Below, piece by piece: positions 6,219-16,885 of a stretch of DNA of 35,122 nucleotides. The notes under the pieces are model-generated. The model searched no databases and was not told where the DNA came from. It saw only the letters and a list, made by a program, of their open reading frames with translations. Position numbers and translations under genes: made by a program. Position 1 is the first letter of the stretch. Each line of letters starts with the position of its first letter. Source of the DNA: an uncultured Bacteroidales bacterium (GTDB taxonomy: Bacteria > Bacteroidota > Bacteroidia > Bacteroidales > UBA932); the NCBI GenBank assembly GCA_900316525.1, contig ONDF01000028.1:1-35122 (forward strand), written 5' to 3'.

Positions 6219-8690
6219 TTACTCGATGACGATTTCCGCGGTCGAACCGGCCGCGAGGGCGGACAACATCTCGGAGATGCGGGCGGCGGTGACGCCGTTC
6301 ACGCTTTCCTTATAATGGGTGACCAGGTCCTTGCCGATGCCATAGCGGGCGACGAGCGCCTCCACCATGGTTTCCGGTTCGGCCAGTTCCTGGTTCATCC
6401 CGGCGAGGGCCGCCGCCTTGAAGGCGTTCAGGTCCTTGGCGGACAGGGTGGTCTTCGCCGCCTTCTGGATCCCTTCCCGGACGGCGTCGAGGTTCGTTCC
6501 CCCTTCGCAGGAAAGGAACATCCACAGCCGCTCCTGGGGATAGGTATGGAAGCCGGAGGTAACCTCCACCGACATCCCCGTCCCGTCGAGCGAGCGGACC
6601 AGCTGGCGGCGGAGCGCCTCGACCGCGACCTCGGCCGCGGCATAATTGATCCCGGACAGCGGATACTCCGCATCCAGGCGCACATAGACGCCCTTGCGGC
6701 CGCCTTCCTCTCTCTTCGTCACGGTTCCCGGGCGCGGCTGGTAGCGGACCGACTTGCGGGCCGCGGTCCCGCGCTGCGTGCGGAACCCGCCGAGATACCG
6801 GAGCAGGACGCGGCGCACGGTGGCTTCGTCCACGTCGCCCACAAGGATCAGCATCCCGTCGTTCATCCGGGAGAACAGGGACTCGTAGAACTGGGCGGCC
6901 TTGGCCTGCGTGCCCGGATTCAGTCCCGTCGCATATTTCTTCGCCGAATAGCTGAAGCCCGGATACATCATCGCGTAGAGCCGGTTGTCCACCGGTTCCC
7001 GGGCCCATCTCGCATTGCGGAGGAGGATATCGAACTCGCCCCGGTTCACCGTCCGCCCGTTCGCGAGGGCGAGCAGCGCCTTCAGGAGCGTGGGCAGCTT
7101 GGAAGACGGCGCTTCCCCATGGATGGACGTATAGGTCATCGCCACCTGCGTGTCCATGCGGATGCCGTTCACGGCCAGATGGTCGCGGAAATCGGGGGCG
7201 GAAAGGCCGCCGGCGTCATACAGGGACAGCATGTCCCCGAAATAGCCGCCCTCCCCTTCCGTCAGGCCGCTGGCGCCGGACAGACCGCTGCCCATCAGCA
7301 GCGAATACTGGAAGGTCCGGCCGCCCGGAACCTGCTTGTAGACCACCCGCATGCCGTTGGAGAACGTCCACAGGACACCGCCGGAGACGGGTTCGGGCTT
7401 GGTTTCCTTGAGTTTGATCCTCGGGCAGTCCACCTCCAGGCCGGAGGTGTCCCGCTGCCAGGAGTAATCCTTCGCTTCCTTGAACGTGGACCCGTACAGA
7501 TAGGCCAGGTTGTACTGGAACAGGGCGTTGTCCTCGTCCAGCGTGTCCAGGCGGGCGCGGTACTCCAGCGTCAGGTTGGACAGCTGGCTCAGGAGGGAAT
7601 TCGCGAACTGGTTGAACAGGCGGGTTTCCGTGCTGTCGGGCACGTTCTTCCGGGCGAAAAGACGCGTTTCCTCGCTGTAAGGGGCCAGGTTGGCGCCGTA
7701 CAGGAAGTGGGAAACGCAGCGGTCCACATACTGCCGGTTCGTCAGCGGCGTGTTCCCCCGGGGAAGCATCTCGGCCATCATCACTTTCTTCGCGTCGGTG
7801 AATTCCTGCACCGGCACTCCGAAGCCGTCCAGGCCCGCGAGGGTTCCGGAGACGATCTTCATCGCCGCCTCGAGGTGGTCGCGGTCCGTCTGGACCTCCA
7901 CGGAATACTCCTCGTCGCCGCCGGTCTCGGTGCTGTTCAGATACTGGAAGTCCAGCCGGCCGTACGGGATGCCCGCATCGCGCAGGTTCCGCTCGATCCG
8001 CCGGACGGCGATGGTCCGGAACTCGCGGCTGAGGATGCCCATCACCAGGGCCTGGGCCGTGTTCATCAGCTCATGCGGCGTCCGCGGGGCCGAATAGGCG
8101 ACCCGGACGACGCCCCGGTCCCCCATCGGCTCGTTGCGGAGGAGGATGGACGGCATCACGGACGGTTCCCACACATAGTCGGGACCCTGGCTGTTCTCCA
8201 CGAAGTGCTGCGGGACCATCATCGAGAAGATGTCCATCTTCTTCTTGAATTCGGCCGGGTCGATGTCGCCGGCCACGATGACCGCCTCCGCGGCGGACGA
8301 GGCCGCCACCTGGGCGAAGGTCACGAGCAGGGTGGAATCCAGCGCATTGGCGTCATACACCGGGACGCGGTCCAGGTGCAGGACCGTGGACCCGTCGAAA
8401 TCCCGGTAATAGCCGCCGGGCCGGGGGCCGATCCCGTTGCGGGACAGGTACGCCGTTTCCAGCGATTCCTCCACCGCGCGGGTGGGCGCTTCGCCGCGGC
8501 GCACCACGGCGAAATCGGCATAGCCCTTGCGCTCGTCATTCTTGACCATATAGTAGGCCACCCCGCAGCGGAGGGACCCTTTTTGTATCTTCGCGTCCAC
8601 CGGCAGGGAGGGAAGCGTCTGCGCTGGCACAGTTCTTGAAACTGTCAGCAGAGCCAGGCCGAGAAGGATATGGAAAAGTCGGTTTGACAT
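6219..8690 (-). CDS. Secreted M16-family peptidase-like protein lacking the zinc motif
   Basis: An exported protein of 823 residues. The ATG at 8690 gives MSNRLFHILLG and a signal peptide ending around VPAQ; the frame is open 11 codons further but only from a TTG. The fold pattern is that of M16 (pitrilysin/insulinase) proteins: an N-terminal LRCGVAYYMVKN strand, VIVAGDID and LILVGDVDEATV segments typical of M16 domain ends, and a second half opening with LWTFSNGMRVVYKQVP. The catalytic HxxEH helix is absent in both halves. In the first, the sequence passes from FAVVRRGE to a shortened region with no such helix; in the second, the place is taken by GGYFGDMLSL. It is therefore probably a non-peptidase paralogue, perhaps a partner or binding protein in the periplasm. 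It heads a run with the DUF3109 and ABC genes and shares a divergent promoter region with the TPR gene. Confidence 0.85.
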   Translation of the reverse strand: MSNRLFHILLGLALLTVSRTVPAQTLPSLPVDAKIQKGSLRCGVAYYMVKNDERKGYADFAVVRRGEAPTRAVEESLETAYLSRNGIGPRPGGYYRDFDGSTVLHLDRVPVYDANALDSTLLVTFAQVAASSAAEAVIVAGDIDPAEFKKKMDIFSMMVPQHFVENSQGPDYVWEPSVMPSILLRNEPMGDRGVVRVAYSAPRTPHELMNTAQALVMGILSREFRTIAVRRIERNLRDAGIPYGRLDFQYLNSTETGGDEEYSVEVQTDRDHLEAAMKIVSGTLAGLDGFGVPVQEFTDAKKVMMAEMLPRGNTPLTNRQYVDRCVSHFLYGANLAPYSEETRLFARKNVPDSTETRLFNQFANSLLSQLSNLTLEYRARLDTLDEDNALFQYNLAYLYGSTFKEAKDYSWQRDTSGLEVDCPRIKLKETKPEPVSGGVLWTFSNGMRVVYKQVPGGRTFQYSLLMGSGLSGASGLTEGEGGYFGDMLSLYDAGGLSAPDFRDHLAVNGIRMDTQVAMTYTSIHGEAPSSKLPTLLKALLALANGRTVNRGEFDILLRNARWAREPVDNRLYAMMYPGFSYSAKKYATGLNPGTQAKAAQFYESLFSRMNDGMLILVGDVDEATVRRVLLRYLGGFRTQRGTAARKSVRYQPRPGTVTKREEGGRKGVYVRLDAEYPLSGINYAAAEVAVEALRRQLVRSLDGTGMSVEVTSGFHTYPQERLWMFLSCEGGTNLDAVREGIQKAAKTTLSAKDLNAFKAAALAGMNQELAEPETMVEALVARYGIGKDLVTHYKESVNGVTAARISEMLSALAAGSTAEIVIE

Positions 8691-8707
8691 GGAATAAACG
8701 CAATGAC

Positions 8708-8741
8708 TTTGCAAAATTAACAATAAAATTTGCTACTTTTG
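8708..8741 (+). promoter_or_regulatory. Promoter for the TPR protein gene
   Basis: TTTG (8708-8711) and TACTTTTG (8734-8741) are 22 nt apart on the plus strand, giving a leader of about 50 nt. It overlaps almost exactly with the opposite-strand promoter, so the two genes probably compete for or share polymerase binding. Confidence 0.55.
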
Positions 8742-8745
8742 CAAA
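8712..8745 (-). promoter_or_regulatory. Promoter for the M16-like gene
   Basis: The minus strand has TTTG (8745-8742) and TAATTTTG (8719-8712), separated by 22 nt, ending some 20 nt from the chosen start. The -7 box matches exactly; the spacing is slightly long. Confidence 0.5.
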
Positions 8746-8798
8746 ATGCGTGCAAACGGCAAGAATTATAAGTATTAACAAATAAACCCGAACGAAAG

Positions 8799-9734
8799 AT
8801 GAAAAGATTATTTGTCGCCGTTGCGGCGTTCGCACTCGCCGCAGGAATCGCTTCCGCTCAGGACATGAGCGCCGCTGTGGAAACCTTCAACATGGGCGCC
8901 CAGACCCTTGAGTCCAACAAGGTCGAGGCCCTGGCCCAGTTCAAGAGCGCCCTCACCCAGTTCGAGGCCTGCTCCGCCGACGAAGCCGCCGAGATGATCG
9001 CCCAGTGCAAGAAGATCATTCCCCAGACCATGGTTTCCATCGCCAAGGAGCAGATCAACGAGTCCAAGTATGACGAGGCCCTCGAGACCCTGAAGGAGGC
9101 CGCCGGCGTGGCCGAAGGCTATGGCCAGGAGGAGATTGCCGTCGAGGCCAAGGATCTCGTTCCTACCGCATATACCCGCAAGGGCGCTGCCCTGATGAAG
9201 GCCAAGGACTTCGTGGGCGCCGCCGCCGCTTTCAAGGGCGCCGTGTCCCTCGTCCCCGAGGATGGCCAGACCCAGCTCCTCTACGGCCAGGCCCTGATGC
9301 AGGCCGGTGACAACGACAACGCCGTCGCCGCTCTCGAGGCCGCCGCCGCCAACGGCAAGGAAGACCAGGCCAAGAAGCTCCTCTCCAACCTCTTCCTCAA
9401 GGAAGGCATGGCTCTCGTGAAGGCGAACAAGAGCGCCGACGCCATCGCCGCCCTCGAGAAGGCCAACAGCTACGCGGAGAGCGCCAACGCCTACAAGCTC
9501 ATCGCCAGTGCCAACACCAAGCTCGGCAAGAGCAAGGCCGCCATCGAGGCCTACAAGAAGTACCTCGAGGTCGATCCCAACGCGAAGGATGCCGCCGACG
9601 TGATGTTCACCATCGCCGCCACCGCCCAGAAGGCCGGTGACAAGGCTACCGCCATCGAATACTACAAGAAGCTCTCCGGCAACGCCAAGTATGCCGCTCA
9701 GGCCACCCAGCAGCTCGGTGCCCTGCAGAAGTAA
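8799..9734 (+). CDS. Exported tetratricopeptide repeat protein
   Basis: A 311-residue alanine- and lysine-rich protein with a clear signal peptide (MKRLFVAVAAFALAAGIASA, cleavage before QDMS). The mature part is a series of helical TPR-type repeats; good examples are AYTRKGAALMKAKDFVGAAA, QLLYGQALMQAGDNDNAVAA and YKLIASANTKLGKSKAAIEA, the last leading into YKKYLEVDPNAK. TPR proteins act as scaffolds for protein complexes, here in the periplasm; the partner is not evident. Codon use is very restricted (nearly all AAG for lysine, GCC for alanine, GAG or GAA for glutamate), resembling eno at the other end of the window, so the gene is probably highly expressed. It is monocistronic, with its own promoter and a strong terminator. 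Confidence 0.88.
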   Translation: MKRLFVAVAAFALAAGIASAQDMSAAVETFNMGAQTLESNKVEALAQFKSALTQFEACSADEAAEMIAQCKKIIPQTMVSIAKEQINESKYDEALETLKEAAGVAEGYGQEEIAVEAKDLVPTAYTRKGAALMKAKDFVGAAAAFKGAVSLVPEDGQTQLLYGQALMQAGDNDNAVAALEAAAANGKEDQAKKLLSNLFLKEGMALVKANKSADAIAALEKANSYAESANAYKLIASANTKLGKSKAAIEAYKKYLEVDPNAKDAADVMFTIAATAQKAGDKATAIEYYKKLSGNAKYAAQATQQLGALQK

Positions 9735-9755
9735 GAACTTCCTATTTATCCAACG

Positions 9756-9788
9756 AAAAAACCCGACTCTCGAAAGAGCCGGGTTTTT
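9756..9788. terminator. Bidirectional rho-independent terminator
   Basis: ACCCG-a-CTCT and AGAG-c-CGGGT form a stem with a CGAA tetraloop, flanked by A and T runs on both sides. It serves the TPR gene on the plus strand and the beta-galactosidase gene on the minus strand. Confidence 0.9.
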
Positions 9789-9797
9789 GTTTGTACG

Positions 9798-12941
<3,144 letters not shown>

Positions 12942-12949
12942 TTATTCTT

Positions 12950-12957
12950 TATTTTTG
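12950..12957 (+). promoter_or_regulatory. -7 box for the GH16-sulfatase pair
   Basis: TATTTTTG matches TAnnTTTG and ends 43 nt before the GH16 start. No TTTG is found at the normal -33 spacing, which may mean activator dependence or that this is only part of the promoter. Confidence 0.4.
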
Positions 12958-13000
12958 TCAGCGTAAGAACGATTCCCATAATAATTCGTATCTTGTGCCT

Positions 13001-13777
13001 ATGAAACCATACGCCGCCCTCCTATTGTTGGCCATGGCCGCCCTGGCCTGTACCCCTTCACCCAAAGGCTGGACCCTGGTATGGACGGAAGATTTCGATG
13101 GTCCGACCCTCCAGGAAGCGAACTGGACCCGTGTCGAACACGGACAGTCTGACTGGAACGACATGATGTCACTCCGCTCCGACCTCGTCCGCATCGAGGA
13201 CGGACAACTTGTCCTGCTGGGAAAAGTCAATGACGGGACGGGGAAAGACACCACCGCGTTCGTCACGGGCGGCATCCACAGCAAGGGAAAGAAATCCTTC
13301 CGGATGGCCAGGACGGAAATCCGGGCAAAGTTCAGCAGCGCGCAAGGTTTCTGGCCCGCCCTCTGGCTGATGCCGGATGCGGAGGTCCCGGACCCCGTCT
13401 ACGCCGAGCTGGACATCATGGAACACCTCAACCACGAAGATTCCGTCTACCAGACTGTCCATTCCCACTACTCCCTCCACGTGGACGGCGACAATCCGCC
13501 CCACTATGGGATGGGAGCCATCGACCGGGACGGCTGGAACGTCTACGCCGTGGAGGTCTACCGCGACAGCATCTGCATGTATACCAACGATATCAAGACC
13601 CTTACCTATCCCCGCGTGGAAGGGAAGGACTACCAGTTCCCGTGGCCCGATTATCCGTTCTACCTGATCCTGTCCAACCAGCTTGGCGGGAAATGGGTGG
13701 GAAGCGTCGACCGGCCGGAGGAACTTCCTTCCGAACTGCGTGTCGACTGGATCAAGGTCTATCAATGGAAAGATTAA
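13001..13777 (+). CDS. GH16 family glycoside hydrolase, lipoprotein
   Basis: A 258-residue endo-acting beta-glycanase. The ATG at 13001 gives a lipoprotein signal peptide (MKPYAALLLLAMAALAC, lipobox Cys17); the open frame upstream is not needed. The clan-B jelly-roll family is shown by GFWPALWLMP (116-125) followed by AELDIMEHL, in which Glu136 is the expected nucleophile, Asp138 the assisting residue and Glu141 the acid/base. GH16 members cut laminarin, lichenan, agar, porphyran, carrageenan, or mucin O-glycan/keratan-type chains; sequence alone does not settle which. With a GH2 beta-galactosidase and a sulfatase next door, a sulfated galactose-containing glycan is the most sensible guess. 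The stop overlaps the sulfatase start by one base (TAATG), so the two are translationally coupled. Confidence 0.9.
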   Translation: MKPYAALLLLAMAALACTPSPKGWTLVWTEDFDGPTLQEANWTRVEHGQSDWNDMMSLRSDLVRIEDGQLVLLGKVNDGTGKDTTAFVTGGIHSKGKKSFRMARTEIRAKFSSAQGFWPALWLMPDAEVPDPVYAELDIMEHLNHEDSVYQTVHSHYSLHVDGDNPPHYGMGAIDRDGWNVYAVEVYRDSICMYTNDIKTLTYPRVEGKDYQFPWPDYPFYLILSNQLGGKWVGSVDRPEELPSELRVDWIKVYQWKD

Positions 13778-15456
13778 TGAAGGCATCCCAACTGTTCCTG
13801 ACGCTGACAGGAGCCTCGGCCGCCCTGGCCGGGAGCTCCTGCGCCGGCGGGAAGAAGGCGTCCGAAAAGCCGCTGAACGTCGTGTACATCATGTGCGACG
13901 ACCATTCGTACCAGACCATCAGCGCCTATGACCAGCGGTACATACGGACGCCCCACATCGACCGGCTGGCCGACGAAGGGGCCCGGTTCACGAACAGCTT
14001 CGTCGCCAACTCCCTGAGCGGTCCCTCCCGGGCCTGCCTGCTGACCGGCAAGCACAGCCACGCCAACGGGTTCACGAACAACGAGCACGGCATCTTCGAC
14101 GGCAGCCAGCAGACCCTCCCAAAACTCCTGCAGGCCGGGGGGTACCAGACGGCGATGGTCGGGAAATGGCACCTGGTGAGCGACCCGACGGGGTTCGACT
14201 ACTGGGACATCCTCACCGGCCAGGGCGACTATTACAATCCCGTGTTCATCCGGAACGGGGAAAGAGTGGTCCGTCCCGGCTATTGCACGGACATCACCAC
14301 GGACGTCGCCTTCGAATGGCTGGAGGGACGCGATCCGGACAAGCCCTTCTGCCTGTTCCTCCACTACAAGGCCCCGCACCGCAGCTGGATGCCGGACCTG
14401 CAGGACCTGGGCCGGTTCGACAACGTCACCTTCCCGCTCCCGGAGACCATCTACGACGACTACGCCACCCGCGAAGCCGCCGCCAAGCAGGAAATGAGCA
14501 TCATCGCCGACATGAATGTCGTCTATGACCTCAAGATGGCCGACCGGGAGAATGAGATCCATACGCCGGAACAACCCTGGCTGGAGGAATACGGCCGCGA
14601 CCTGTACCGGCGGGACCTCGCCCCCGGCGAGCTGGTCCCGGGCCGGATGGACGCGGCGCAGCAAGCGGTGTGGGACGCTTACTACGATCCCCTCATCGCG
14701 CAGTTCAAGCGGGACAGCCTGTCCGGGAAGGCGCTGTACGAGTGGAAGTATCAGCGCTACATGCGCGACTATTGCAGCGTGATCCACTCCGTGGACCGAA
14801 ACGTGGGGCGCGTCTATGACTACTTGGAAGAGCACGGTCTGCTGGACAACACCGTGGTGATCTACACCTCCGACCAGGGGTTCTTCATGGGGGAACACGG
14901 GTATTTCGACAAGCGGTTCATGTACGAGGAGAGTTTCCGTACGCCGTTGCTGGTCCGGATGCCGGGCGGGAAGCCCGTCAAGGCGGCCAAGGGCCGCACA
15001 CAAGTGCTGGGGGCCGCTTTCGGCCATCGGCCCAACGATATCGACGAGTTCGTGCAGAACATTGACTACGCCCCCACCATCCTGGAAATGGCCGGACTGC
15101 CTGTCCCGGAAGACATCCAGGGCGAGAGTTTCCTGCCGCTCCTGCGCGGGGAAAAACCGGCCCGGGTCATGACCTCCGAAGGCAAGGGCTGGCGCAAATC
15201 GCTCTATTACCATTTCTATGAGTATCCGGCCGAGCACTCAGTCCGGCGCCACTACGGCGTCCGGACAGAACGTTACAGTCTGATGCACTTCTACAACGAC
15301 ATCGACGAATGGGAACTCTTTGACCTGGAGCAGGACCCGCTGCAGCTCAAAAACCTGTACGGAACCCCCGGGACAGAAATCATCACGGAGGAATTGAAGG
15401 CGGAACTGCACCGGCTGCAGGCCCTGTATGAGGATCCAATCGAACAAAGACTATGA
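13777..15456 (+). CDS. S1-family sulfatase, serine type, secreted
   Basis: A 559-residue formylglycine-dependent sulfate ester hydrolase. The N-terminus is hydrophobic with a possible lipid-attachment Cys22 (AGSSC). Metal ligands appear in YIMCDDHS (37-44), and the maturation motif is S81-G-P-S-R85 followed by ACLLTGK. The residue to be converted to formylglycine is serine rather than cysteine, so activation needs an anaerobic radical-SAM maturase (anSME), which is not in the window. Later family motifs are KWHL, HYKAPHR and YTSDQGFFMGEHG. The C-terminal subdomain (ELFDLEQDPLQLKNLYG) is also typical. The start at 13777 overlaps the GH16 stop; an in-frame ATG at 13765 adds four residues. The pattern resembles GlcNAc- or hexose-6-sulfatases, but the subfamily is uncertain. 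It likely removes sulfate so that GH16 and GH2 enzymes can act. Confidence 0.92.
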   Translation: MKASQLFLTLTGASAALAGSSCAGGKKASEKPLNVVYIMCDDHSYQTISAYDQRYIRTPHIDRLADEGARFTNSFVANSLSGPSRACLLTGKHSHANGFTNNEHGIFDGSQQTLPKLLQAGGYQTAMVGKWHLVSDPTGFDYWDILTGQGDYYNPVFIRNGERVVRPGYCTDITTDVAFEWLEGRDPDKPFCLFLHYKAPHRSWMPDLQDLGRFDNVTFPLPETIYDDYATREAAAKQEMSIIADMNVVYDLKMADRENEIHTPEQPWLEEYGRDLYRRDLAPGELVPGRMDAAQQAVWDAYYDPLIAQFKRDSLSGKALYEWKYQRYMRDYCSVIHSVDRNVGRVYDYLEEHGLLDNTVVIYTSDQGFFMGEHGYFDKRFMYEESFRTPLLVRMPGGKPVKAAKGRTQVLGAAFGHRPNDIDEFVQNIDYAPTILEMAGLPVPEDIQGESFLPLLRGEKPARVMTSEGKGWRKSLYYHFYEYPAEHSVRRHYGVRTERYSLMHFYNDIDEWELFDLEQDPLQLKNLYGTPGTEIITEELKAELHRLQALYEDPIEQRL

Positions 15457-15554
15457 AGAGAAGTCTGGTCTATGCCGCCGTCCTGCCGGCCGCCTTGGCC
15501 CCGTCCTGCACCCGACCGTCCCTTTTTACGCGATTTTTGCGGAATTTTGCGTAA
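15453..15554 (+). pseudogene. Vestigial lipoprotein start (33 codons)
   Basis: An ATG overlaps the sulfatase stop (ATGA) and opens 33 codons. The start MKRSLVYAAVLPAALAPSC looks like a lipoprotein signal peptide with its lipobox cysteine, then the frame ends after RFLRNFA. The coupled start and signal-like sequence suggest the remains of a third gene in the GH16-sulfatase operon, truncated just after its signal peptide. It could also be a chance frame or a tiny lipopeptide. Confidence 0.4.
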
Positions 15555-15557
15555 AAA
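15523..15557. repeat. Perfect 9-bp inverted repeat downstream of the sulfatase
   Basis: TTTTTACGC and GCGTAAAAA pair around a 17-nt loop. The stem is too AT-rich at its base to be a strong classical terminator but could act as a weak one or as an operator. It overlaps the end of the vestigial ORF. Confidence 0.5.
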
Positions 15558-15621
15558 GTTTCTCCGTTTTCAGCCTTCCAGCCCATTGGGAGGCCGATTT
15601 TCAACTTTATCCGTTTCCCTT

Positions 15622-15653
15622 TTTGCGAACACGGCTCGTTTTCCGGTACTTTG
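15622..15653 (+). promoter_or_regulatory. Promoter for the unknown lipoprotein
   Basis: TTTG (15622-15625) lies 21 nt before TACTTTG (15647-15653), a one-base-shorter form of TAnnTTTG. A transcript starting here would have a leader of about 30 nt before the ATG at 15692. Confidence 0.5.
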
Positions 15654-15691
15654 TATCCGTGGAGCCGGGCTGCAAATCCGGAACGATAAAG

Positions 15692-16876
15692 ATGAAGAGA
15701 ACGATCCTGTTCGGGTGCCTGGCCGGCGCCCTTGCGGTCACCGCCTGCGAGCGGCTGGACCGCGTCAATCCTCCCGCCGACGAGCCGGGAGAACCCCTTG
15801 TTTTCACGCTGGACGAAGTGGCGCGCCTCCTCGCCGCCGTCCCGGTCGGAGAGGCCCAGGTGGCGGAAGTCCGGGACGCCGTCACCGCCTCGTCCGGCAA
15901 CGGCTACGACGAGGAATACCCCATGCGGCAGGTGTTCGAAACCCCGGGCACGGGCATCGGCGGGACGCCGGCCACCCGGGTGGCGGCCTATCCGGCCCCG
16001 CTCCGGGACCTGCTCGCCGCCGAAATCCGGAAACAGTACGGGACGCGCGCCCTGGACGGGGAAGCTTTCCTGGACGCCCTGTCCGGCTCGGACGTGCAGA
16101 TCTACTGGCCTTTCTCGGAGGAGTTCGAGGGAGATGAAACCCCCGTCATCACCTTCGACCCGGGCGGCCGGGAGACGAAGAATGTCGGCTGGATCCGGCA
16201 GGAAGACGGCACGGTGGAAGAAGTCGTCGTCGATGAGGAAATGGCCCGGGAACGGCCCGTGTGGGTCATCAACCGCAACCGGGACGCGGAATACCAGTCC
16301 CTGGAGATGCGGCGGCGGGAGGACCCGGACTGGGGCCAGGGCGGCGGAAGCATCCTCGTCCGCCCGAAGGTCGGAACCGCCGCCACCCGGGCCGGCGAAA
16401 AGGACGTCCAGACGCTGGTCCTCCGCTCCTTCAAGGCCAACCGGCAGTTCGACAGCTGGTTCTGCGGCGGCGCGGAGGTCTGGGTGAAATGCGGCGCCAT
16501 CGAGGACTTCACGGCCACGACGGAGGCGGAGATGCGGCTGTACGCGCCGTCCATCACGGACTTCCTCATCGTGGTCCGGCGGAAGCAGGTGGGCGAAGTG
16601 CTGGACTTCAACGCCGTCCTCGTGTCGGAATGGACCGGGATGCTGGACAACTGCGCCTTCATGATGGTCGAGGACGACGGCGGCACCATGACCACCTGGA
16701 AATGCTCGGCCATGGTCAAGTACAATTCGCGGAGCTACGGATTCGAAATAGAAATTCCCCTGCGGGCGCGCGACGACATCATCTGGCGCGGCGCCCTCAC
16801 GCGGACTTACATTGAGCGCAACAACGGCGTCACCGGGCATTTCGGTGACGTGGAACTGGTGCTGGAATTGATTTGA
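15692..16876 (+). CDS. Lipoprotein of unknown function (394 aa)
   Basis: The start at 15692 gives MKRTILFGCLAGALAVTAC, a classical lipoprotein signal with the cysteine at residue 19; the frame is open far upstream but without a signal. The mature protein begins with a low-complexity acidic/proline stretch (DRVNPPADEPGEP). A helical segment and a mostly beta C-terminal half follow, including AEVWVKCGAIEDF and YGFEIEIPLRARDDIIWRG, and the protein ends in HFGDVELVLELI. I recognise no catalytic motif or named domain. It has its own promoter, so it need not belong to the glycan-degradation pair upstream. Its end lies 9 bp from the convergent U32 gene with no terminator between. Best left as an envelope lipoprotein. 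Confidence 0.8.
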   Translation: MKRTILFGCLAGALAVTACERLDRVNPPADEPGEPLVFTLDEVARLLAAVPVGEAQVAEVRDAVTASSGNGYDEEYPMRQVFETPGTGIGGTPATRVAAYPAPLRDLLAAEIRKQYGTRALDGEAFLDALSGSDVQIYWPFSEEFEGDETPVITFDPGGRETKNVGWIRQEDGTVEEVVVDEEMARERPVWVINRNRDAEYQSLEMRRREDPDWGQGGGSILVRPKVGTAATRAGEKDVQTLVLRSFKANRQFDSWFCGGAEVWVKCGAIEDFTATTEAEMRLYAPSITDFLIVVRRKQVGEVLDFNAVLVSEWTGMLDNCAFMMVEDDGGTMTTWKCSAMVKYNSRSYGFEIEIPLRARDDIIWRGALTRTYIERNNGVTGHFGDVELVLELI

Positions 16877-16885
16877 ACGCGGACC

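Noticed and set aside
5667..8639. 990-codon plus-strand open frame opposite the DUF3109 and M16-like genes
   Set aside because: The minus-strand genes have signal peptides and family motifs, while this frame is low-complexity and rich in His, Arg, Gly and Val.
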